A stretch of DNA of 64,000 bases from Sphingomonas sp. ATCC 31555 (GTDB lineage Bacteria > Pseudomonadota > Alphaproteobacteria > Sphingomonadales > Sphingomonadaceae). The stretch lies in assembly GCF_000282895.1 (NCBI RefSeq), contig NZ_ALBQ01000032.1:1-64000 (forward strand), written 5' to 3'. Positions 8,937 to 18,046 of the stretch are shown piece after piece (within the stretch, counting starts at the first letter, position 1; every line of letters begins with the position of its first letter). The translations under genes were made by a program, and so were the position numbers. A model generated the notes under the pieces. That model worked only from the letters and a program-made list of their open reading frames with translations. It was not told the origin of the DNA and made no database searches.

Positions 8937-9635
8937 TCAATCGGCGTCGACCAGGACGATCTCCGCATCTTCGATCGCGGTGATCGTCACCGTCGTGCCA
9001 CCGGCCAGCGCGGCGCCGTCGCGGGCATCGACGCGATCGCCGTCCAGGGTGATCGCACCGGCCGCCGGCACCAGATAGGCGTGGCGACCCGCACCCACGC
9101 TGTGGGTGACGCTTTCGCCCGCCTTGAGTGTCGCGCCCAGCACGCGGGCATCGGCGCGGATCGGCAGCGCATCCTTGTCCTCGGCGAACCCCGAGGCGAG
9201 CGTGACGAAGCGACCCGAACGATCGTCCTTGGGAAAGGGTTTCGCGCCCCAGCTCGGTTGGCCGCCGCGTTCGCGCGGGAGGATCCAGATCTGGAAGATC
9301 CGGGTGGTCTCCGGTTCCAGATTGTATTCCGCGTGCCGCACGCCGCTGCCCGCGCTCATCACCTGCACGTCGCCGGCTTCGGTGCGGCCCTTGTTGCCCA
9401 TCGAGTCCTGATGGGTGATCGCGCCCGAGCGGACATAGGTGATGATCTCCATGTCCTGGTGCGGATGCGGCGGGAAACCGGAATTCGGCGCGATTTCATC
9501 ATCGTTCCAAACCCGGATCACGCCCCAGCCCATGCGCGCGGGATCGTAATAGCTGGCGAAGCTGAAGTGGTGCTTGGCCTTGAGCCAGCCATGATCGGCG
9601 CCGCCCAGGCTTTCGAAACTACGTTTGTCGATCAT
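8937..9635 (-). CDS. Pirin family protein (YhhW-like quercetinase)
   Basis: 232-residue bicupin. The N-terminal cupin carries the metal ligands His57 and His59 (HPHQDME), His101 and Glu103 (GVRHAE), at the same positions as in E. coli YhhW, which has quercetin 2,3-dioxygenase activity. The start is ATG 9635 with GGGAG upstream. It is divergent from a LysR gene with a 115-bp shared control region, which suggests that regulator controls it. The physiological substrate is not evident. Confidence 0.92.
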   Translation of the reverse strand: MIDKRSFESLGGADHGWLKAKHHFSFASYYDPARMGWGVIRVWNDDEIAPNSGFPPHPHQDMEIITYVRSGAITHQDSMGNKGRTEAGDVQVMSAGSGVRHAEYNLEPETTRIFQIWILPRERGGQPSWGAKPFPKDDRSGRFVTLASGFAEDKDALPIRADARVLGATLKAGESVTHSVGAGRHAYLVPAAGAITLDGDRVDARDGAALAGGTTVTITAIEDAEIVLVDAD

Positions 9636-9701
9636 CGCTGATCTCCCTTGGTTGTTGACGCCAAGATAGGCCGGATGATTGTCGCGTAAACGGAAACGTT
9701 G

Positions 9702-9716
9702 GAAACTGATCGTTTC
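9702..9716. promoter_or_regulatory. Candidate LysR operator between pirin and lysR
   Basis: The palindrome GAAAC-TGATC-GTTTC fits the LysR T-N11-A pattern and lies 35 bp before the LysR start and about 67 bp before the pirin start. A further GGAAACGTT lies immediately upstream at 9692-9700. The position in a divergent region suits autoregulation plus activation of the pirin gene. Confidence 0.4.
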
Positions 9717-9750
9717 GTGATATGAAGGTCGTCGCGGCGGAGGCGCGACG

Positions 9751-10662
9751 ATGAAGCTACCCGATTTCGAAGCCTGGGCGATGTTCGCGAGCGTGGTGGA
9801 ACACCGATCGTTCAGCGGTGCGGCGGCGGCGCTCGGCATGTCGAAGGCAACGATTTCCAAGGCAATCACGCGGCTGGAGGAGCGGCTGGGCACCACGCTG
9901 TTCCACCGCACGTCCCGCCGGCTGACGCTGACCGACAGCGGCCAGCAGCTTGCCGAACATGCCCAGCGCATCCTGGAAGAAGGGCAATCGGCGGAGGAGG
10001 CTGCATTCGAATCGGCCAGCGCGCCTTCCGGCGTTGTTCGGCTCGCCGCACCGCTCACCTTCGGCACGCGGCACCTCGCGACGCTGCTCGCGGAGTTCAT
10101 GACGGCCAATCCGGGCATCAAGGTGGAACTGACCTTGTCTGACGCGTTCGTCGACATCGTCGGCGAGGGGATCGACGTGGCGCTGCGAATCGCCGAGCTG
10201 CCGGACAGCTCGCTACGTGCCCGGCGGCTGGGCCCGATCAGCATTCATGTCGTCGCCGCGCCCGATTATTTCGAGCGGCACGGGCGACCGCAGCATCCGG
10301 CGGACCTCGCCCGCCATGCCTGCTTCGTCTACACCAACACCGCGACGCCGGGCGTCTGGCGGTTCCGCAAGGCCGGCGGCGAAGAGGCGGCGGTCCGGGT
10401 GGATGGGCCGATGCGCACCGACAATGGGGATGCGATGCTGCCGGCGCTCCGCGCGGGGCTGGGGGTCGCGCGATTGCCGGGCTTCCTGGTGGACGAGGAT
10501 ATAGCCGCTGGCCGGCTGGAGGCGGTATTGACCGATTGGGTATCCGGATCGGTGGGGCTGCACCTCGTTACCCCGCCCGGATCGCGCCGGCCGGTGCGGG
10601 TGGAAACGCTGATCGACTTCCTGACGGAGCGGTTGCGCACCCTCTGCGTTCGGGCATCGTGA
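9751..10662 (+). CDS. LysR-family transcriptional regulator
   Basis: 303-residue LysR protein with an N-terminal winged helix-turn-helix (residues about 1-60, SFSGAAAALGMSKATISKAI) and a C-terminal periplasmic-binding-protein-like effector domain (about 90-295). It is of the CrgA/DsdC-like branch that often controls a divergent redox gene. The start is ATG 9751 with GGAGG upstream. It diverges from pirin and overlaps the downstream permease gene by 4 bp (GTGA), so they are probably co-transcribed. Confidence 0.92.
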   Translation: MKLPDFEAWAMFASVVEHRSFSGAAAALGMSKATISKAITRLEERLGTTLFHRTSRRLTLTDSGQQLAEHAQRILEEGQSAEEAAFESASAPSGVVRLAAPLTFGTRHLATLLAEFMTANPGIKVELTLSDAFVDIVGEGIDVALRIAELPDSSLRARRLGPISIHVVAAPDYFERHGRPQHPADLARHACFVYTNTATPGVWRFRKAGGEEAAVRVDGPMRTDNGDAMLPALRAGLGVARLPGFLVDEDIAAGRLEAVLTDWVSGSVGLHLVTPPGSRRPVRVETLIDFLTERLRTLCVRAS

Positions 10663-11729
10663 AGCGGCTGGTTCCCGATGATGCCGACGCGCGGTTCATC
10701 CGCCGCGTCCTTATCCTGCTTACCGTCGGCGCGGTGGTGGTGGCGCTGGTGCGCGCTGCCGACCTGCTGATCCTCACCTTTGGCGCCGTGCTCGGCGCGG
10801 TGGTGATCCGCGCCATCGCCGATCGCTATATCCAGCTCGGTCTGGCGAGGCGCTGGTCGGTGCCGGGGGCGATGCTGACGGTGCTGGCGGCGATCCTGTT
10901 CCTCGTCTGGCTGTTCGCGGTGCAGTTCGGCCCGCAGATCGAAGCGCTGGTCCGCTCGATACCGCAACTGGTGGTGCGCCTGAAGGAATGGGCACAGGGC
11001 AGCCCGGTGGCCGCCAAACTCTATGATGCCGCCGAAGCGGCGTTCGCGGGCTCGCGCATCGCGCGCGATGCCAGCGGCTTCGCGCTGGGTTCGTTCGAGT
11101 TGTTCCTCAATGCCGTGTTGCTACTGGTCGGCGCGCTGTTCATCGCGGCTGATCCGGGCGTGTATCTGCGCGGGCTGCTGTTGCTGGTGCCCAAGGGGCG
11201 CCAGCGCGACGCGGTCGGCGATGCGCTGGCAGATGTCGGCACCACGCTGCGGCTGTGGCTGCGCACGCAGCTGATCCTGATGACCAGCATGGGGCTGCTG
11301 GTGGGGTTGGGCCTATGGATCGCTGGTGTGCCCTCACCGGCGGCGCTCGGACTGCTGGCCGGCCTCAGCGAATTCATCCCTTATGTCGGGCCTGCCGCTG
11401 CGATGCTGCCCGCGCTGGGTCTTGCGGCTACAGGGGGTAGTGGCGCCCTGATCGGGTGCCTGCTCGTCTTTGCCGGCGTGCGGATCATCCAGACCAATTT
11501 CCTGACGCCGGTCGTGCAGAGCCGGGTGATCGCGATTCCGCCGGCGGTGACGCTGTTCTCGATCATCGGTATCGGCTTTGTTTTCGGCCTGTTCGGGCTG
11601 TTCTTCTCGGCAGCGCTGCTGGTGGTGATCTTCACGCTGGTGCGGAGCCTGTATCTGCGCGAAGTGCTGGGAGAAGAAATCGACGATCGACAGCCTGCGC
11701 CGCCGCCTCCGTCCGAACCCGCACCGTAG
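10659..11729 (+). CDS. AI-2E family (YdgG/TqsA-type) membrane permease
   Basis: 356-residue membrane protein with about eight hydrophobic segments in the family layout: two near the N-terminus, a soluble stretch (about 75-150), then a C-terminal bundle containing the family block [15 protein letters not shown]. Family members include autoinducer-2 exporters and sodium/proton antiporters, so the substrate is uncertain. I take GTG 10659 as the start because it overlaps the LysR stop; the upstream in-frame codons lie inside that gene. The C-terminal Pro-rich tail is unstructured. Confidence 0.85.
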   Translation: MKRLVPDDADARFIRRVLILLTVGAVVVALVRAADLLILTFGAVLGAVVIRAIADRYIQLGLARRWSVPGAMLTVLAAILFLVWLFAVQFGPQIEALVRSIPQLVVRLKEWAQGSPVAAKLYDAAEAAFAGSRIARDASGFALGSFELFLNAVLLLVGALFIAADPGVYLRGLLLLVPKGRQRDAVGDALADVGTTLRLWLRTQLILMTSMGLLVGLGLWIAGVPSPAALGLLAGLSEFIPYVGPAAAMLPALGLAATGGSGALIGCLLVFAGVRIIQTNFLTPVVQSRVIAIPPAVTLFSIIGIGFVFGLFGLFFSAALLVVIFTLVRSLYLREVLGEEIDDRQPAPPPPSEPAP

Positions 11730-11766
11730 ATTTCCCGGGGCGCCAGCGGTCCTCAACTTACGAGAA

Positions 11767-11801
11767 ATTAACCTTTCGGCTTCATTGACGTTTAGGTTAA
11801 T
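11767..11801 (+). promoter_or_regulatory. ctrA upstream inverted repeat, candidate CtrA autoregulatory site
   Basis: Perfect 8-bp inverted repeat ATTAACCT (11767-11774) and AGGTTAAT (11794-11801), 62-96 bp before the ctrA start. TTAACC is the core half-site of CtrA boxes in alphaproteobacteria. A TTGACG that could be a -35 lies between the arms (11785-11790), so a protein bound here would touch the promoter. Confidence 0.5.
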
Positions 11802-11862
11802 GAATCGTCCAGCGCGTCGGGCATCGGGGCTCCGCCGTGTGGTGTGGACAGGGGAACCGGCA

Positions 11863-12570
11863 ATGCGCGTGCTGCTGATCGAAGACGAACCAAGCACAGC
11901 CAAGGCGATCGAGCTGATCCTTACGGGCGAGGGCTTCAACGTCTATACGACCGACCTGGGCGAGGAAGGGCTCGATCTGGCCAAGCTGTATGATTACGAT
12001 ATCATCCTGCTCGACCTGAACCTTCCGGATATGCACGGCTATGACGTGCTCAAGAAGGTCCGCACCGCGCGGGTGCAGACCCCGGTGCTGATCCTTTCCG
12101 GCATCAACGAAATGGATTCGAAGGTTCGTTCGTTCGGCTTCGGCGCGGACGATTACGTGACCAAGCCGTTCCACCGCGACGAACTGGTTGCCCGCATCCA
12201 TGCGGTCGTGCGCCGTTCCAAGGGCCATTCGCAGTCGGTGATCCGCACCGGCAAGCTGGCGGTGAACCTGGACGCCAAGACCGTCGAGGTCGATGGCGCC
12301 CGCGTCCACCTGACCGGCAAGGAATATGCGATGCTGGAGCTGCTCTCGCTTCGCAAGGGCACGACGCTCACCAAGGAAATGTTCCTCAACCATCTCTATG
12401 GCGGGATGGACGAACCGGAACTGAAGATCATCGACGTGTTCATCTGCAAGCTGCGCAAGAAGCTGAGCATGGCATGCGATGGCGACAATTATATCGAGAC
12501 CGTCTGGGGCCGCGGCTATGTGCTGCGCGAGCCGGATGAGGCGCTGCAGGCGGATACCCAGGTCGCCTGA
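11863..12570 (+). CDS. ctrA: Cell-cycle response regulator CtrA
   Basis: 235-residue OmpR-type response regulator. The receiver domain (1-120) has the acidic pocket Glu7/Asp8, phospho-acceptor Asp51 ([13 protein letters not shown]) and the conserved YVTKPF lysine; a winged-helix DNA-binding domain (about 125-230) ends in [32 protein letters not shown] and the linker are characteristic of CtrA, the master regulator of cell cycle, motility and polarity in alphaproteobacteria. The start is ATG 11863; an in-frame upstream extension would run through the putative promoter. It is monocistronic and ends at a strong terminator. Confidence 0.95.
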   Translation: MRVLLIEDEPSTAKAIELILTGEGFNVYTTDLGEEGLDLAKLYDYDIILLDLNLPDMHGYDVLKKVRTARVQTPVLILSGINEMDSKVRSFGFGADDYVTKPFHRDELVARIHAVVRRSKGHSQSVIRTGKLAVNLDAKTVEVDGARVHLTGKEYAMLELLSLRKGTTLTKEMFLNHLYGGMDEPELKIIDVFICKLRKKLSMACDGDNYIETVWGRGYVLREPDEALQADTQVA

Positions 12571-12597
12571 CCGCGAATTTCACGCAGGCAAATAAAG

Positions 12598-12632
12598 CCG
12601 TCGTCACGCCCCGAGTGACGGCGGTTTTTTTT
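12598..12632 (+). terminator. Rho-independent terminator of ctrA
   Basis: A 10-bp stem (12598-12607 with 12615-12624, one G-U pair) and a 7-base loop are followed by eight T residues at 12625-12632. It begins 28 bp after the ctrA stop codon and is the clearest intrinsic terminator in the window. The rest of the gap to 12816 shows nothing I can identify. Confidence 0.92.
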
Positions 12633-12816
12633 GTTCGGCATGTGGGCGCACAGGGGACGCTGGACCTGCCATGTTTTGCCAGTGGCGGAGCTTTTGGAAT
12701 TTGATGGGCTGCTGACGGGGGGCGTTCGGGAGAGCATTCAAGATTGCGGACGTGGTTCAGCTATCTCTCGCGTTCTAGGCTCGCTATGTCCGAGCTCGAA
12801 CCTGCAGGGGGCGCGG

Positions 12817-13260
12817 ATGTTGACCTTTCTGGCGCTATCAGTCGCCATTCAATCTCATCCCACTTTGAGTGGGCCGGCCAAGTCTCCAGAAAGCGACGCG
12901 ATGGCTGCTGCAGCTGCGGCGATCATTTCAAAGAATGAGTTGGAAATGCGCGCGAGAATTGCAGCCGAGGTGAGGACAGATCCGGATTTCGACGATTTTC
13001 ATGGCTTGCGTGGACCTGATCGCTTCACGCTCGAAGCCGCATTACGTGCCATAAAGTCCTGCGATGTAGGATCGGTAATGCGTAGCGATGCGGCCATTCC
13101 CACGTACACGGTCAACTGGATATGCCAATACCAGTCTCAAGGGACTGAACGCTCGCGCTACTCCGGAGCGGCGGCAGTGCTAAAATGGCATGAAGGAAGG
13201 CCAACGTTGTTCAATTTCAACTTTCAAGGACCTTGGCCGCGCTTACCTAGAGCGCAATAG
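12817..13260 (+). CDS. Hypothetical small protein with possible N-terminal signal
   Basis: 147-residue protein I do not recognise. The start at ATG 12817 gives a short hydrophobic N-terminus (MLTFLALSVAIQ) that could be a signal peptide, then an Ala-rich helix and a C-terminal part with a few aromatic residues and two cysteines. A weak AGGGGG precedes the start; the frame is open 62 codons further upstream but with implausible composition. It is isolated between the ctrA terminator and a convergent HPP gene. Base composition is visibly lower in GC than neighbouring genes, hinting at a recently acquired or poorly conserved gene. Confidence 0.5.
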   Translation: MLTFLALSVAIQSHPTLSGPAKSPESDAMAAAAAAIISKNELEMRARIAAEVRTDPDFDDFHGLRGPDRFTLEAALRAIKSCDVGSVMRSDAAIPTYTVNWICQYQSQGTERSRYSGAAAVLKWHEGRPTLFNFNFQGPWPRLPRAQ

Positions 13261-13441
13261 GAATATCATTCAGGCGCATTGGGCAAGTTGAAGACTGGCG
13301 CCCGTTGGGCGTGCGGCAATCGCTCTGAACAAGCAGGATCACGCGTGCCAACCACTCGGCGCAAGCTGAAGGGGCGTCCGCTTGCTGGCAGCGGCGCGGG
13401 GTGCGGAATGGCCGACTTTGGGCGCAAGCCGTCGTCTGCCC

Positions 13442-14089
13442 CTAACGCTGCCGCGCAGCCGCATGGCTTTCCGCCCGCGCCAGCAGCGCCAGCAAGTCTT
13501 CGCGGCTGACGTCGAAGGCTTCGCCCGCTTCCGCCAGCGCCGCGTCGACGTCCTCGGGCAGCAGGCCCCGCGCGGGCGGGGCGGGGCGCACCCGGTGCGG
13601 ATAGCTGTGGCCGGTGACGCGGTGGACCAGCAGTCCTGTGGCGGTCAGCAGCATGGCGTTCAGCCCGACGGGCAGGAACGCGAAGGCATAGCCCTGCGCC
13701 AGAACGGCGGGCGCGAGCACGGGGAGCAGCGCGGTGCCGCCGCCGGGCGGGTGCAGGCTGCCGGTGGCAGACATGAGGGCGATGGCCAGGCCCACGGCGA
13801 CACCGGCCGCCAGCGCGCCATGCCCCAGCCACTGCGCGACCAGCGTGCCGGCCAGCGCGGAAACCACATTGCCGCCGATTACCCGCCAGGGCTGGGCAAG
13901 GGGGCTGGAGGGCACTGCGAACACCAGCACCGCCGAAGCGCCGATCGGTGCGGCGAGCAGGATAGCGCTGGCCTGGTCGAAACCCAGCAGCGCCGAGAGC
14001 CAGGCGGTGAGGCCGATGCCGATCGCCCCGCCGATTGCGCCGCCGATCCGGTCGCGCCACTGCGCGCCGGCCATTCGCAACCGGAACAT
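13442..14089 (-). CDS. HPP family integral membrane protein
   Basis: 215-residue protein with four to five hydrophobic segments and the family signature SLHPPGGGTALLPVL. HPP proteins of cyanobacteria and plants have been linked to nitrite transport, but most bacterial members have no proven function. Many carry C-terminal CBS domains; here there is only a short acidic tail of about 50 residues. The start is ATG 14089. It follows the amidohydrolase gene on the same strand with an 11-bp gap, so the two may be co-transcribed. Confidence 0.85.
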   Translation of the reverse strand: MFRLRMAGAQWRDRIGGAIGGAIGIGLTAWLSALLGFDQASAILLAAPIGASAVLVFAVPSSPLAQPWRVIGGNVVSALAGTLVAQWLGHGALAAGVAVGLAIALMSATGSLHPPGGGTALLPVLAPAVLAQGYAFAFLPVGLNAMLLTATGLLVHRVTGHSYPHRVRPAPPARGLLPEDVDAALAEAGEAFDVSREDLLALLARAESHAAARQR

Positions 14090-14100
14090 CGAAACGCTCC

Positions 14101-15756
14101 CTACTTCTTCGCCACCCAGGCACGCTGGCCGGCGACCCAGGTTTCCACGACCTTTACGGCCCGCAGTTCGGCGGGCGAGGCGGTCAGCGGGTCGCGGTCG
14201 AGGACCAGGAAATCGGCCCAGAGTCCGGGGGCGAGCCGGCCGAACTTGTCTTCACCGAAACCCGCATAGGCGCCGCCGATGGTGAAGCCGGCCCAGGCCT
14301 GTTCGCGGCTCAGCTTCTCTTCCGGGCGCCAGCCGCCCGGCGGGTTTCCTTGCGCATCCTCGCGCGTGAACGCCGCCGCCCAGCCGGCCCAGGGATCGGG
14401 GCTCTCGACCGGATAGTCCGAACCGAACGCCAGTCGCGAGCCGTCGCGCAGCATCGTCTGCCAGGCATATGCGCCGGCCAGCCGGTCCGGCCCCAGCCGC
14501 GCTTCGGCCATCGTCCGGTCGCTCGTCTGGTGGACCGGCTGCATCGAGGCGATCGTGCCGAACTTGGCGAAGCGCGGCAAATCCTTGGGGTCGATGATCT
14601 GAGCGTGTTCGATCCGCCAGCGCCGATCGCCCTTGTAGGTTTCGGACAGGATTTCGATCGCATCGAGAACCTGTTGGTTGGCGCGGTCGCCGATCGCGTG
14701 GACGGCGAGCTGGAAATTGTCCATCGCGCCGCGCGCCATCAGGTTGAGCAGCTGATCGTCGGTCAGGAAGCCGAGGCCCTTGTTGCCGGGGGCGTCCGCA
14801 TAATCCGCCTTGAGCCACGCGCCGCGCGATCCCAGCGCGCCATCGGCATAGAGCTTGATGCCGCCCATTCGCAGCCGGTCGTTGTAGAGCCAGGGCGTCG
14901 GGCCGGCGCCCGCCACGCGCAGCGCGGTATCCACGCCATGCGCATAGCTCATGATGCGCAGGCGCAGCTGCCCGATATCGGCCATGCCGCGCATCGTTTC
15001 CCAATCGTCCACCGTGGTGCCCATGTCCGCCGTAGCGGTGATGCCGAGCGCGAGGAGACGTTCCTGTGCTGCCAGGAAAGCGGCGTTGCGTTCCCGGGGG
15101 GTAGACTGGGGGACGACCTTGGCGACCAGCTCGGTCGCGGCGTCGACCAGTACCCCGGTGGGGCGGCCGCTGGCGTCACGCTCGATCCGGCCGCCCGCGG
15201 GATCTTTGGTGGCGGCGGTGATGCCGGCGAGTTCCAGCGCCTTGCTGTTCGCCCAGCCGGCATGGCCGTCGACGCGTTCAAGCCAGACCGGGCGGTCGCT
15301 CACCGCGCGATCGAGATCGGCGGCGGTGGGGAAACGCCCGAGCTTCCACACTTCCTGGTTCCAGCCGCGGCCGAGAATCCACTTGGCCGGCACGCGCCCG
15401 GCCTGGTCGCGGATGCGGGCGAGCGCATCGTCGAGGCTGGTGGTGGCGGAAAGATCGAGCTGAAGCTGCTGGAAGCCGAGGCCCATGAAGTGGCCATGCG
15501 CATCGACCATGCCCGGCACGAGCGTCGCGCCCTTCATATCGACGCGCCAGACCAGCCGTTTCGGCCGCTTCTGCCCCTTGGCGATCAGTGCGACGACCTT
15601 GCCCCAGGGATCGATCTGCAGCGCCTCGAACCGTACCACGGCACCTTTCGCGTCCAGCGTTATGCCATTGACATTGTCGATGATTCCATCGGCCTGAGCG
15701 GCGGGCGCGAACAGCAGGGCGGTGGCGGCGGCGAGCCGCTTGAGGCGGGTGAACAT
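14101..15756 (-). CDS. Exported amidohydrolase (YtcJ-like)
   Basis: 551-residue metal-dependent hydrolase of the amidohydrolase superfamily. A signal peptide is evident (TRLKRLAAATALLFAPAAQA). The metal-binding HxH is His87 and His89 in GMVDAHGHF; later conserved blocks are HAIGDRANQQ and FGSDYPVE. YtcJ/NfdA-like members hydrolyse N-substituted formamides or other C-N bonds, and the substrate here is unknown. The start is ATG 15756; the gene diverges from ilvA with only 58 bp between the starts. Confidence 0.88.
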   Translation of the reverse strand: MFTRLKRLAAATALLFAPAAQADGIIDNVNGITLDAKGAVVRFEALQIDPWGKVVALIAKGQKRPKRLVWRVDMKGATLVPGMVDAHGHFMGLGFQQLQLDLSATTSLDDALARIRDQAGRVPAKWILGRGWNQEVWKLGRFPTAADLDRAVSDRPVWLERVDGHAGWANSKALELAGITAATKDPAGGRIERDASGRPTGVLVDAATELVAKVVPQSTPRERNAAFLAAQERLLALGITATADMGTTVDDWETMRGMADIGQLRLRIMSYAHGVDTALRVAGAGPTPWLYNDRLRMGGIKLYADGALGSRGAWLKADYADAPGNKGLGFLTDDQLLNLMARGAMDNFQLAVHAIGDRANQQVLDAIEILSETYKGDRRWRIEHAQIIDPKDLPRFAKFGTIASMQPVHQTSDRTMAEARLGPDRLAGAYAWQTMLRDGSRLAFGSDYPVESPDPWAGWAAAFTREDAQGNPPGGWRPEEKLSREQAWAGFTIGGAYAGFGEDKFGRLAPGLWADFLVLDRDPLTASPAELRAVKVVETWVAGQRAWVAKK

Positions 15757-15814
15757 GGGCGAGGGGCATAGGGCCTGTTCCCCCCGCGCGCCAGATGGTC
15801 TAGGCGGGAAGACT

Positions 15815-17059
15815 ATGGCTACCAAAGCAGCACCAGCACCCGCTTCGCTCCCCGTTTCCATCGCCGATATTCGGGCGGCGGCGGAGCGAATTTCGGGCGC
15901 GGTGGTGCGCACGCCGACGCTGCACAGCCGAACGCTTTCGCAACTGACCGGCGCGAACGTCTATCTGAAGTTCGAGAATCTGCAGTTCACCGCCGCGTAC
16001 AAGGAACGCGGCGCGCTCAACACGCTGCTGCAGCTGGATGCCGAGGCGCGGGCCAAGGGCGTTATCGCCGCGTCCGCCGGCAACCATGCGCAGGGTCTGG
16101 CTTATCACGCGACCCGGCTGGGCATCCCCAGCACGATCGTCATGCCCAAGAACACGCCGATCGTGAAGGTCACCCAGACCGAAGGCCATGGCGCGAATGT
16201 CGTCCTGCACGGCGAGACGTTCGACGCCGCCTATGCCCATTCGCGGGAGCTGGAGGCAGAGCGCGGCTTCACCTTCATCCACCCGTTCGACGATCCGCGC
16301 GTGATCGCCGGGCAGGGCACCGCGACGCTGGAACTGCTCGAAGACGTGCCGGAGGTCGACACGCTGGTGGTGCCGATCGGCGGCGGCGGGCTGATCTCCG
16401 GCGCGGCTGTGGTCGCCAAGGCGCAGAGCCGGCCGGTCGACGTGCTGGGCGTGCAGGCGGAACTGTACCCGTCGATGTACAACCGCATCCACCATACCGA
16501 GATGCCCTGCGCCGGCGATACGCTGGCCGAGGGCATCGCGGTGAAATATCCCGGCGGCGTGACGGCGCGAATCGTCGAGGCCTTGGTCGACGACATCGTG
16601 CTGGTGGGCGAGCGCCGGCTGGAAGAGGCGGTGAGCCTGCTGCTCCAGATCGAGAAGACCGTGGTCGAGGGGGCGGGCGCCGCCGGTCTCGCGGCGCTGC
16701 TCGCCGAGCCGGAGCGGTTCAAGGGCAAGACCGTGGGCACCATCCTGTGCGGCGGCAATATCGATACCCGGCTGCTCGCCAATGTGCTGCTGCGCGACCT
16801 CGCCCGTTCGGGTCGCCTCGCGCGGCTGCGGATCCGGCTGCAGGACCGGCCGGGCGCGCTGTTCCACGTCGCGCGGATCTTCCACGAACAGGGCGTCAAC
16901 ATCATCGAGGTATACCACCAGCGCGTGTTCACTTCGCTGCCGGCCAAGGGGCTGATCACTGACATCGAGTGCGAGACGCGCGATCGCAACCATCTCGACC
17001 GGCTGATCACCGCGCTGCGTCGGGCGCAGTATGAAGTGAGCATGGTGGAACTGGCCTGA
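15815..17059 (+). CDS. ilvA: Threonine ammonia-lyase with C-terminal ACT domain
   Basis: 414-residue PLP enzyme that deaminates threonine to 2-oxobutanoate, the first committed step to isoleucine. The PLP lysine is Lys63 in AAYKERGALN; ASAGNHAQG and the phosphate-binding PIGGGGLISG follow. One ACT domain (about 335-414, RIRLQDRPGALFHVARI) suggests allosteric control by an amino acid. The start is ATG 15815 with GGGAAG upstream. The length matches single-ACT IlvA enzymes rather than catabolic TdcB, which lacks the domain. Confidence 0.93.
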   Translation: MATKAAPAPASLPVSIADIRAAAERISGAVVRTPTLHSRTLSQLTGANVYLKFENLQFTAAYKERGALNTLLQLDAEARAKGVIAASAGNHAQGLAYHATRLGIPSTIVMPKNTPIVKVTQTEGHGANVVLHGETFDAAYAHSRELEAERGFTFIHPFDDPRVIAGQGTATLELLEDVPEVDTLVVPIGGGGLISGAAVVAKAQSRPVDVLGVQAELYPSMYNRIHHTEMPCAGDTLAEGIAVKYPGGVTARIVEALVDDIVLVGERRLEEAVSLLLQIEKTVVEGAGAAGLAALLAEPERFKGKTVGTILCGGNIDTRLLANVLLRDLARSGRLARLRIRLQDRPGALFHVARIFHEQGVNIIEVYHQRVFTSLPAKGLITDIECETRDRNHLDRLITALRRAQYEVSMVELA

Positions 17060-17262
17060 GGCATGGCGGCGGCTGTCCATCGGCAAGGATGGTTAGCGCC
17101 GCGCCCGGCCTGTCCCGTTCCGCGCCACTCGGGAAAGCTGCGGAGGCAGGGTTACGATTCTTTGATGGTAAAGCGGCTTTTCATCATGCCGATCCGCCCC
17201 CATAGTCGACGAAGAGGGGCCCGGACAGGGAGCGCCCCATTGGAGCAGAGGACGGCCGAGCG

Positions 17263-18042
17263 GTGACCGCATTATCACGTTTCCCGCGTTTCTTCGTGAC
17301 GAGCCCGTCCGCCTGCCCGTACATCCCTGGCCGACAGGAACGAAAGATCTTCACCGAGCTTTCCGGCCATAACGCCGGCGAGCTGAACGACGCGCTCAGC
17401 CGCATCGGCTTCCGCCGCAGCCAATCGGTGGCCTATCGCCCCAGCTGTGCCGGCTGTTCGGCCTGCGTGTCGGTGCGAGTCGTGGCCGAGGGCTTTCGCC
17501 CGAACGCGACGCAGCGCAAGCTGCTGAAGCGCTATGACGACCTGGAAGTGACCGCCTGCAAGCCCTGGGCGACCGAAGAACAATATGCTCTGCTGAAGCG
17601 CTATCTCGATGCGCGCCACCCCGGTGGCGGCATGGCGGCGATGGACGAGAACGACTATGCCGACATGGTCGAACAGTCGCCCGTCACCTCCTACGTCATC
17701 GAATATCGCGAGCCATCGGTGGATGGCGTGCCCGGCCGCCTGGTCGGCGCCTGCATCACCGATCAGCAGGCGGACGGCCTGTCGATGATCTACAGCTTCT
17801 TCGCCACCGAAGAGGATGGTCGCCCGGGCATGGGCACCTTCATCATCATGGATCATATCCGTCGCGCCCGCGCCGCCGGCCTGCCTTACGTCTATCTGGG
17901 CTATTGGGTGAAGGGCAGCGCGCGCATGGCTTATAAGACCCGCTATCGCCCGATCGAGATGCTCGGCCCCAATGGCTGGGTGCTGCTGGAAGACGAAGCC
18001 ACGGCTGCGACGGCGCCGATGCGGGTGCGCGAGCCCGTCTGA
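17263..18042 (+). CDS. bpt: Aspartate/glutamate leucyltransferase Bpt
   Basis: 259-residue aminoacyl-tRNA-protein transferase that adds Leu to N-terminal Asp or Glu, marking proteins for ClpSAP under the N-end rule. The Cys-containing N-terminal block ([18 protein letters not shown]) and [16 protein letters not shown] are characteristic, and the C-terminal GNAT-like half contains [18 protein letters not shown]. The start is GTG 17263. It is separated from ilvA by about 200 bp with no recognisable gene. Confidence 0.95.
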   Translation: MTALSRFPRFFVTSPSACPYIPGRQERKIFTELSGHNAGELNDALSRIGFRRSQSVAYRPSCAGCSACVSVRVVAEGFRPNATQRKLLKRYDDLEVTACKPWATEEQYALLKRYLDARHPGGGMAAMDENDYADMVEQSPVTSYVIEYREPSVDGVPGRLVGACITDQQADGLSMIYSFFATEEDGRPGMGTFIIMDHIRRARAAGLPYVYLGYWVKGSARMAYKTRYRPIEMLGPNGWVLLEDEATAATAPMRVREPV

Positions 18043-18046
18043 GCCC

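Noticed and set aside
17063..17266. A 67-codon ORF between ilvA and bpt.
   Set aside because: No good ribosome-binding site, Arg/Pro-rich composition and no recognisable motif.
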